From assembly GCA_022790685.1 (NCBI GenBank), contig JAAVXQ010000066.1:1-12271 (forward strand): a DNA stretch of 12,271 nucleotides, read 5' to 3'. The DNA comes from Clostridia bacterium. GTDB lineage: Bacteria; Bacillota; Clostridia; TANB77; CAG-508. Shown piece after piece: positions 7,196 to 12,271 of this stretch; within the stretch, counting starts at the first letter, position 1, and each line of letters begins with the position of its first letter. The notes below the pieces were generated by a model. It saw only the letters and a program-made list of their open reading frames with translations, made no database searches and was not told the origin of the DNA. A program made the translations under genes and the position numbers.

Positions 7196-10100
7196 TTATT
7201 TGTCATCATCTGAATCTAAGTCTTCAAATATTTTATCATCTGGTAAATCTTCTTCATCTAATATGTTTGTAAAGAATTCATCATCTTCTTCTGATGTATC
7301 ATATTCATCTAATTGTTCTTCATCAACCTCTGTTAAATCATTTTCTTCAAGTTCATTTTCATCAATTACTTCTTCTATTCCATCGTAATCTTCTTCACTA
7401 TGCTCTTTTATTTCAATCTCTTCATCTGTCTCACTATATAGTTTAATATCTAATCCTAAAGATTGAAGTTCTTTTATTAAAACTTTGAAAGATTCTGGAA
7501 TTCCTGGTTCAGGAATATTTTCACCTTTAACAATAGCTTCATATGTTTTTACTCTTCCTACAACATCATCAGATTTAACTGTTAAGATTTCTTGTAATGT
7601 GTATGCAGCACCATATGCTTCTAGTGCCCAAACTTCCATCTCTCCAAATCTTTGTCCACCAAATTGAGCTTTACCTCCAAGTGGTTGTTGTGTAACTAAT
7701 GAGTATGGTCCAGTTGAACGAGCATGTATCTTATCATCAACTAAGTGGTGAAGTTTAAGCATATACATAACTCCAACTGTGATTGGCTTATCAAAAGCTT
7801 CTCCTGTTCTTCCATCATAAAGAATTGTTTTTCCATTTGTTTCAAGACCTGCCATTTGAAGCATGCTATCAATATCTTCTTCTGTTGCACCATCAAATAC
7901 TGGTGTTGCAGTTTTCCATCCAAGCATTCTAGCTGCTGCTCCTAAATGAACTTCTAAAACCTGTCCTAAGTTCATACGAGAAGGAACACCTAATGGGTTT
8001 AAAACAACATCTACTGGAGTTCCATCTGGCATAAATGGCATATCTTCTTCTGGTAATATTCTTGAAATAACACCTTTATTTCCATGACGTCCAGCCATTT
8101 TATCTCCGACTGATATTTTTCTTTTTTGTGCTATATATATTCTAATAATTTGGTTTACACCAGGTCCTAATTCATCTGAATTGTCTCTAGTAAATACTTT
8201 AACATCAACAATTGTTCCAGCTTCTCCATGAGGTACTCTTAAAGAGGTATCTCTAACTTCCCTAGCTTTTTCACCAAAAATAGCTCTTAATAATCTTTCT
8301 TCTGCTGTAAGTTCTGTTTCTCCTTTTGGAGTAACTTTACCTACTAATATATCTCCTGGTCTTACTTCAGCACCAATTCTTATAATACCATTTTCATCTA
8401 AGTCACGAAGAGAATCTTCACCAACATTTGGTATATCTCTTGTTATTTCTTCTGGTCCTAATTTTGTATCACGACATTCACAGTCATAATCTTCTATATG
8501 AAGTGATGTTAAAACATCTTCTTTAACTAGTCTTTCATTTAATAATATAGCATCCTCGTAGTTATAACCTTCCCAAGTAGTAAATGCAATAAGTAAGTTT
8601 TTACCTAATGCCATTTCTCCTTTATCTGTAGAAGGTCCATCAGCAATAACATCTCCTCTTTTAATGATTTCCCCTTCTTTTACTATTGGTCTTTGGTTTA
8701 TACAAGTACCACCATTTGTTCTTTTAAACTTTCTTAAAGTATATTTTTTCTTTTCACCTAATTCATTTTTTATAACAATTTCATCACCTGTAACAGTTTC
8801 AACTGTTCCATTTTCTTCTGCTATTATCATAACACCTGAATCTTTGGCAGCTTTATATTCTATACCTGTTCCAACCATAGGAGAATCTGTAATCATAAGT
8901 GGAACTGCCTGACGTTGCATGTTTGCACCCATAAGTGCACGGTTAGCATCATCATGCTCTAAGAAAGGTATCATTGCAGCACCAACTGAAACTAATTGTT
9001 TTGGAGAAACATCAACATAATCAACTTTCTCTTTTTCAATTTCTTTAATTTCAGCACGTTCTCTTACTCTTATTCTTTTATTTATTAAACAATTATTTTC
9101 ATCAACTGGTTCTGACGCTTGAGCTATAATATAGCTATCTTCTTCATCTGCTGTCATATATTCAACTTCGTTTGTTACTTTGCAAGTTCCTTTTTCAACT
9201 TTTCTATATGGTGTTTCTATAAATCCATATTCATTAATTATAGCAAATGTTGAAAGTGCAGATATAAGACCTATGTTTGGTCCTTCTGGAGATTCTATTG
9301 GGCATAGTCTTCCATAGTGAGTATAGTGAATATCACGAACCTCGAATCCAGCTCTTTCTCTTGAAAGTCCTCCAGGTCCTAAAGCTGAAATTCTTCTTTT
9401 ATGTGTTAATTCTGAAAGTGGATTTGTTTGATCCATAAATTGTGAAAGTTGTGAACTTCCAAAGAATTCTCTTATTGATGATGTAATTGGCTTTGTGTTT
9501 ATTAATGTTTGTGGTGTTACAACATCTAAGTCTTGTATTGTCATTCTTTCACGAACAACTCTTTCTAATCTTGTTAAACCAATTCTAAATTGATTTTGTA
9601 AAAGTTCTCCAACACATCTTATACGTCTATTTCCTAAATGATCAATATCATCAATATATCCAAGTCTTGGTTTTTCTGGTGATGATATTAATGTATTGTA
9701 TTCTAAATTTAATAAATAGTTTACTGAAGCTAGAATATCTTCTGTTACAATATGTTTTGGAATAAGTTCTTCTATTCTTTCTTCGATTTGACTTCTTATT
9801 TCTTTATCATTTTTGGCTGTTTCTAATATATTAGTAAGAACACTATAGTTTACATCTACTTTAATTTTTAAATCTTCTATTAATTTACTATCTACAAAGC
9901 TATGTATATCCACAGTTCCGTTTCCTATAACTTTAGCTTTCTTACCTTCCATATTTACATTAACAACATTTATACCTGCATTTTGTATATCACGTGCAAC
10001 TTCTCTAGAAATAATCTCATCTTTTTCTACTAAAACTTCCCCTGTTTCAGGATTTACTATTGTTTCATATGCAATATGATTTGCAATTCTTGTTGATAAA

Positions 10101-10942
10101 CATAATTTTTTATTGTATTTATATCTACCAACTTTTGCTAAATCATAACGTCTATTATCAAAGAATAATCCATCAAATAAATTTCTTGCCGCATCTACTG
10201 TTGGAAGTTCTCCTGGTCTTAATTTTTTGTAAATTTCTATTAATGCATCATCTGCATTTTTAACTGGATCTTTTGCTATAGTAGCAATAATCTTATCTTC
10301 TTCTCCGAAAAAATCTAATATTTTTTCATCTGTATCTAATCCTACTGCTCTTAATAATGATGTTACAGGTAATTTTCTTGTTCTGTCTATTCTTACATAA
10401 AATACATCATTACTATCTGTTTCATATTCTAGCCATGCTCCTCTTATTGGCATTACTGTTGCTGTATATAATTTCTTTCCTGTCTTGTCATAACTTGAAT
10501 CATAATAACATCCTGGAGAACGAACTAATTGTGAAACTACAACTCTCTCTGCTCCATTTATAACAAATGTTCCGCTATCTGTCATAAGTGGAAAATCTCC
10601 TAAATAAATCTCTTGCTCTTTAATTTCTCCTGTTTCACGGTTAATTAATCTAACTTTAACGTGTAATCTTGTAGAATAAGTAGCATCTCTTTCTTTTGAT
10701 TCTTCTAGTGTATACTTTGTTGTATCTTCCATATAGTAATCAAAAAATTCTAAGATAAGGTTTCCTGAATAATCAATTATAGGCGAAATATCTTTTAATA
10801 CTTCTCCTAATCCTTCTTTTATGAACCAATCATAAGAATCTTTTTGGACTTTTAAAAGATTTGGTATATCTATAAAATCACCAATCTTAGAAAAAGTCTT
10901 ACGAACACATTTCTCGTGCTTTACGTCTTTTACTTTTACCAA
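7196..10942 (-). CDS. rpoB: DNA-directed RNA polymerase subunit beta
   Basis: This 1248-residue protein is the beta subunit, which forms half of the RNA polymerase active-site cleft and the rifampicin pocket. The N-terminal part (RKTFSKIGDFIDIPNLLKVQ, then YDWF) matches the family start. The rifampicin-contact cluster runs from Phe493 to about Leu526, with Asp504, His514 and Ser519 at the positions of E. coli Asp516, His526 and Ser531, so no resistance change is visible. The active-site segment GDKMAGRHGNKG is at 946-957. The C-terminal clamp contact region (GQRFGEMEVWALEAYGAAYT) begins near 1096. The canonical fold ends near residue 1180 and is followed by a 68-residue, strongly acidic tail (36 Asp or Glu), longer than the acidic tail of B. 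subtilis RpoB. The start is TTG, chosen because GGGTGG lies 6 nt upstream, the N-terminus then aligns with homologues, and no in-frame ATG is near. It is probably co-transcribed with rpoC. The rplJ-rplL genes usually found upstream are absent. Confidence 0.99.
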   Translation of the reverse strand: MVKVKDVKHEKCVRKTFSKIGDFIDIPNLLKVQKDSYDWFIKEGLGEVLKDISPIIDYSGNLILEFFDYYMEDTTKYTLEESKERDATYSTRLHVKVRLINRETGEIKEQEIYLGDFPLMTDSGTFVINGAERVVVSQLVRSPGCYYDSSYDKTGKKLYTATVMPIRGAWLEYETDSNDVFYVRIDRTRKLPVTSLLRAVGLDTDEKILDFFGEEDKIIATIAKDPVKNADDALIEIYKKLRPGELPTVDAARNLFDGLFFDNRRYDLAKVGRYKYNKKLCLSTRIANHIAYETIVNPETGEVLVEKDEIISREVARDIQNAGINVVNVNMEGKKAKVIGNGTVDIHSFVDSKLIEDLKIKVDVNYSVLTNILETAKNDKEIRSQIEERIEELIPKHIVTEDILASVNYLLNLEYNTLISSPEKPRLGYIDDIDHLGNRRIRCVGELLQNQFRIGLTRLERVVRERMTIQDLDVVTPQTLINTKPITSSIREFFGSSQLSQFMDQTNPLSELTHKRRISALGPGGLSRERAGFEVRDIHYTHYGRLCPIESPEGPNIGLISALSTFAIINEYGFIETPYRKVEKGTCKVTNEVEYMTADEEDSYIIAQASEPVDENNCLINKRIRVRERAEIKEIEKEKVDYVDVSPKQLVSVGAAMIPFLEHDDANRALMGANMQRQAVPLMITDSPMVGTGIEYKAAKDSGVMIIAEENGTVETVTGDEIVIKNELGEKKKYTLRKFKRTNGGTCINQRPIVKEGEIIKRGDVIADGPSTDKGEMALGKNLLIAFTTWEGYNYEDAILLNERLVKEDVLTSLHIEDYDCECRDTKLGPEEITRDIPNVGEDSLRDLDENGIIRIGAEVRPGDILVGKVTPKGETELTAEERLLRAIFGEKAREVRDTSLRVPHGEAGTIVDVKVFTRDNSDELGPGVNQIIRIYIAQKRKISVGDKMAGRHGNKGVISRILPEEDMPFMPDGTPVDVVLNPLGVPSRMNLGQVLEVHLGAAARMLGWKTATPVFDGATEEDIDSMLQMAGLETNGKTILYDGRTGEAFDKPITVGVMYMLKLHHLVDDKIHARSTGPYSLVTQQPLGGKAQFGGQRFGEMEVWALEAYGAAYTLQEILTVKSDDVVGRVKTYEAIVKGENIPEPGIPESFKVLIKELQSLGLDIKLYSETDEEIEIKEHSEEDYDGIEEVIDENELEENDLTEVDEEQLDEYDTSEEDDEFFTNILDEEDLPDDKIFEDLDSDDDK

Positions 10943-10948
10943 AATAAA

Positions 10949-10954
10949 CCACCC
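10949..10954 (-). promoter_or_regulatory. Ribosome binding site of rpoB, supporting a TTG start
   Basis: GGGTGG, preceded by AAA, lies 6 nt before the TTG at 10942. It directly abuts the 3' arm of the hairpin at 10955-10987, so folding of that hairpin would affect ribosome access. Confidence 0.65.
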
Positions 10955-10987
10955 TTTATATATTTATTTAGCAGGTAAATATATAAA
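10955..10987 (-). other. Perfect 12-bp AT-only hairpin next to the rpoB ribosome binding site
   Basis: On the minus strand TTTATATATTTA (10987-10976) pairs perfectly with TAAATATATAAA (10966-10955), with the 9-nt loop CCTGCTAAA. The 3' arm ends exactly where GGGTGG begins. The loop sequence CCTGC is complementary to GCAGG in the leader patch at 11030-11044. Confidence 0.65.
10966..10981 (-). repeat. 16-nt element shared with the rpoC start region (rpoB copy)
   Basis: The minus strand reads TATTTACCTGCTAAAT, two changes from the copy at 7049-7064. It ends 23 nt from the rpoB start codon and supplies the loop of the hairpin at 10955-10987. Confidence 0.45.
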
Positions 10988-10991
10988 CATA

Positions 10992-11015
10992 TTTTAAGTC
11001 CCTCTTAACTTAAAA
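10992..11015 (-). other. Perfect 8-bp hairpin in the rpoB leader presenting a purine-rich loop
   Basis: TTTTAAGT (11015-11008) pairs with ACTTAAAA (10999-10992) on the minus strand, with the loop TAAGAGGG. An alternative partner exists upstream: TTAATTAAAAGAGG (11082-11069) can pair imperfectly with CCTTTTAAGTTAA (11017-11005). The two pairings could not coexist. Confidence 0.5.
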
Positions 11016-11029
11016 GGTTTTTATTCTTA

Positions 11030-11044
11030 CACCACATCCCTGCC
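11030..11044 (-). other. G-rich patch in the rpoB leader
   Basis: The minus strand reads GGCAGGGATGTGGTG, the longest G-rich run in the otherwise AT-dominated leader. Its GGCAGG can pair with CCTGCT in the loop of the hairpin next to the rpoB ribosome binding site (five Watson-Crick pairs and one G-U), which would form a loop-distal contact. Confidence 0.4.
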
Positions 11045-11147
11045 AAAAAATATATTGTAAAAATAGTTCCTCTTTTAATTAATTCCTCTTAAAAATATTT
11101 TATATATATAATTTAAAATGGAATAAAAAAATAAATCCCGTTTTCTA

Positions 11148-11187
11148 TATACCCTAAATTCGTAAGACGAAATACGAATAGAGTATA
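11148..11187 (-). other. Long hairpin at the 5' end of the rpoB leader
   Basis: On the minus-strand RNA, UAUACUCUA (11187-11179) pairs with UAGGGUAUA (11156-11148), including one U-G pair. After a 2-nt bulge UUCGUA (11178-11173) pairs with UACGAA (11164-11159), closed by an 8-nt loop. The 15-bp stem begins about 8 nt after the predicted transcription start. The U-G pair would be an A-C mismatch on the other strand, which favours a role in the minus-strand transcript. No U-run follows directly, so it is not a simple terminator. Confidence 0.65.
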
Positions 11188-11200
11188 AAATTACTTCAAT

Positions 11201-11230
11201 ATTATATACTATTTTATCAATGCTCGTCAA
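11201..11230 (-). promoter_or_regulatory. Promoter of the rpoB-rpoC operon
   Basis: The minus strand has TTGACG (11230-11225), an 18-nt spacer and a perfect TATAAT (11206-11201). This is the best sigma-A-type promoter in the window and the expected source of the rpoBC transcript, starting near 11194. Confidence 0.8.
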
Positions 11231-11250
11231 TAGTTTTTTTGATTTTTTCT
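11231..11250 (-). promoter_or_regulatory. A-rich upstream element of the rpoB promoter
   Basis: Directly upstream of the -35 box the minus strand carries two A-tracts (six and seven A), spaced about one helical turn apart. This resembles UP elements bound by the alpha subunit C-terminal domain at strong promoters. The reading is inference, as A-tracts are common in this DNA. Confidence 0.45.
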
Positions 11251-11430
11251 TAGGGAAATCAAGGATTTTTTATATGCATTTTTATTTTTATTAATAAAAA
11301 GCATTTTATTACAATTTTGTTACATTTTTTATATAATTCTTCTTTTTTCGACTATTACTGGATTTTAGCGTTTTACATATTATTTTCAAATTTTTATGAT
11401 GTTTTAGCTTACTCATTTTCTCTTTAAAAC
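11251..11430. other. Intergenic region between divergent promoters
   Basis: No gene is seen. An AT-rich hairpin lies at 11275-11303: TTTTTATT (11279-11286) pairs with AATAAAAA (11293-11300), and TGC/GCA extends it past a bulged A. It contains the 16-nt palindrome at 11285-11300. It lies between the two divergent promoters and could be a protein-binding or curved site, but no known operator is recognised. Confidence 0.4.
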
Positions 11431-11459
11431 TTGTTTTTTTCTAAAAAATGTAATATATT
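11431..11459 (+). promoter_or_regulatory. Promoter of the small membrane-anchored protein gene
   Basis: TTGTTT (11431-11436), a 17-nt spacer and TATATT (11454-11459) form a good sigma-A-type promoter. Its predicted transcription start near 11466 leaves a leader of about 30 nt. Confidence 0.6.
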
Positions 11460-11480
11460 ATATTTATATTTAAGTAAGAT

Positions 11481-11485
11481 AAGGA
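11481..11485 (+). promoter_or_regulatory. Ribosome binding site deciding the start of the membrane-anchored protein
   Basis: AAGGA lies 9 nt before the ATG at 11495. The alternative in-frame ATG at 11531 sits 27 nt after a GGAGGA and has no properly spaced site, so the upstream start is preferred. Confidence 0.55.
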
Positions 11486-11494
11486 TTATAAAAT

Positions 11495-12107
11495 ATGGAG
11501 GATTTTTTTTCTTTTAGACGTAAACTTAATATGAAAAAAGTTATTATAGCTATAATAATTGTAGCTATTTTAATAATGCTTTTAATTTCTTCTGCTGTTT
11601 CTAAATATAAAGAATATAAAATAGAAAAACAAAAAATAGAAGAAGAAAATGCTAAACCATATAAAACTTATACAAGTACTGATAATACCTTTAGTATAGA
11701 ACTATCTAAAAATTATGCTTTATCACGGAATAACAGATGACCCTTATTATCTTCTAAATTTAACTTCAGAAAGTAATTTAGAAGTACATATTTCAAAAAT
11801 AGAAAAAATTGAAAATAAAAGTTTTTATGATATAGTAAAAGCTGATAGACTTGCCTATTCGCAAAGTTTTAATTCTTATTCTAATTTATCTGATTTAAAA
11901 GAACTTTTAGTTGGTGATACAATAGCATATACTTATACTTTTCATTATCTAGATTCTAAATTAAATAAACCTTGTTATATTCAAATAATTTGGTTAAACA
12001 TAGTAGGTGAATTTTACTGTATTGATATTAATTTTCCTCTAGAAGATTTATCTATTTATACTAATGTAGTTACAGAAGTATTATCTTCTTTTAAAAAATT
12101 AAAATAA
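11495..12107 (+). pseudogene. Small membrane-anchored protein interrupted by a +1 frameshift
   Basis: The first frame runs from the ATG at 11495 to a TGA at 11738-11740 (81 residues). The second frame, offset by +1, continues to a TAA at 12105. Joined at AGA-T-GAC they give 203 residues reading ...NNR-DPYYLLNL.... Residues 1-15 are basic and 16-35 are a single membrane segment. A short Lys/Glu-rich linker and an outside domain follow. That domain begins with TFSIELSKNY and alternates strands and helices, ending SSFKKLK, which recalls the MOG1/PsbP-like fold of small secreted Firmicute proteins. This is a weak, fold-level guess and the function is unknown. The second frame is closed by a TAG at 11697, so the shift must lie between about 11700 and 11737; an AAAAA run at 11708-11712 is in that interval. 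A recent mutation or a sequencing or assembly error is most likely. The gene has its own promoter and terminator and diverges from rpoB. Confidence 0.75.
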
Positions 12108-12112
12108 TATAT

Positions 12113-12149
12113 AAAAAGGATTTAATTTTAAAAAATTAAATCCTTTTTT
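12113..12149. terminator. Bidirectional intrinsic terminator
   Basis: AAAAAGGATTTAATT (12113-12127) pairs perfectly with 12134-12148 across a 6-nt loop, giving a 15-bp stem. The plus strand continues with six T and then more T-rich sequence, and the minus strand ends in five T. It lies between two convergent genes, 5 nt past the plus-strand stop and 13 nt past the minus-strand stop, so it should serve both. Confidence 0.88.
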
Positions 12150-12161
12150 ATTTTTAGTTAT

Positions 12162-12271
12162 TTACACTTCTTCTTTTTCTAAAGCTTTCTTTCTATTTGA
12201 GATAAACTCCATTATTACTATTTTAATAAATGCCATCACTGGAACTCCTAAAAACATTCCAAGTACTCCAA
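12162..12271 (-). CDS. AI-2E family transporter-like membrane protein, C-terminal end only
   Basis: The visible part is 35 codons plus a TAA stop, entering from the right edge. It starts GVLGMFLGVPVMAFIKIVI, a hydrophobic segment matching the conserved end of AI-2E (YdiK/PerM-type) transporters, where a G-hydrophobic-G-M-x-L-G-V-P motif leads into the last membrane helix. A short charged cytoplasmic tail (SNRKKALEKEEV) follows. Members are multi-pass inner-membrane proteins; some export small molecules or sodium ions, and most are uncharacterised. The gene converges on the frameshifted gene and shares a terminator with it. The family call rests on this motif alone. Confidence 0.65.
   Translation of the reverse strand, partial: GVLGMFLGVPVMAFIKIVIMEFISNRKKALEKEEV

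Larger units (their letters stand above)
10943..11194 (-). promoter_or_regulatory. Structured 5' leader of rpoB
   Basis: About 250 nt of transcribed leader separate the predicted transcription start from the TTG codon. It contains a long hairpin near the 5' end, a central AT-rich stretch, two AAGAGGAA motifs (minus strand, near 11067-11090) and a third AAGAGGG in a hairpin loop, a G-rich patch, and two further perfect hairpins just before the ribosome binding site. No leader coding sequence with a good start is seen. The layout suggests post-transcriptional control of rpoBC, but it matches no leader family that I recognise. Confidence 0.5.

Noticed and set aside
7741..7923. A 60-codon minus-strand frame inside rpoB
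   Set aside because: It lies out of frame within the conserved RpoB C-terminal region and shows no start signals or protein character of its own.
9365..9466. Rifampicin-resistance substitutions in RpoB
   Set aside because: The rifampicin cluster has the wild-type residues at the positions of E. coli Gln513, Asp516, His526, Arg529, Ser531 and Leu533.
11005..11037. Possible leader peptide in the rpoB leader (ATG TGG TGT AAG ... TAA, 10 codons)
   Set aside because: The only purine-rich site, GGCAGGG, directly abuts the ATG without spacing, and no codon run suggests attenuation by a specific amino acid.
11715..12107. Independent gene starting at the ATG at 11715
   Set aside because: It has no ribosome binding site, and its product reads as the continuation of the upstream frame, so one frameshifted gene explains both pieces better.
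1..12271. CRISPR array, tRNA, rRNA, prophage or transposase genes
   Set aside because: No regularly spaced repeats, cloverleaf-like segments, rRNA-like sequence or phage or transposase proteins were recognised on either strand.

Overview
The window is AT-rich DNA from a low-GC Firmicute. RpoB and RpoC are separate proteins of Bacillus/Clostridium type, without the large insertions known from proteobacterial homologues, and the flanking genes are typical of Gram-positive bacteria. A gut-associated, uncultured clostridial lineage is my best guess, from the extreme AT content and the large adhesin-like protein with a SpaA/Cna_B-like C-terminal start. That placement is inference. Stops are TAA or TGA and Trp is encoded by TGG, so the standard bacterial code fits.

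Layout. Positions 1-3012 (minus) hold the first 1004 residues of a large membrane-anchored surface protein that runs off the left edge, with its own promoter near 3158-3187. Positions 3384-3447 are a long intrinsic terminator for the RNA polymerase operon. Positions 3464-7015 (minus) are rpoC and 7196-10942 (minus) are rpoB, with an unusually long 180-nt structured gap between them. A leader of about 250 nt (10943-11194) separates rpoB from a strong minus-strand promoter with an A-rich upstream element. Divergently, 11431-12107 (plus) holds a promoter and a small membrane-anchored protein gene split by a +1 frameshift. A symmetric terminator (12113-12149) lies between it and the C-terminal 35 codons of a minus-strand AI-2E-type membrane protein that enters from the right edge.

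How it works together. rpoB and rpoC encode the two catalytic subunits of RNA polymerase and are probably co-transcribed from the promoter at 11201-11230. The usual upstream neighbours (rplJ, rplL) and downstream neighbours (rpsL, rpsG, fusA) are absent, so rpoBC forms an independent unit here. Both genes use non-ATG starts (TTG and GTG). Both start regions contain hairpins and near-identical 16-nt elements, and the leader carries a G-rich patch complementary to the loop of the hairpin next to the rpoB ribosome binding site. This cis-acting RNA structure is the most promising candidate for something undescribed in the window. The flanking genes look unrelated to transcription. No CRISPR array, tRNA, rRNA or transposase is visible.
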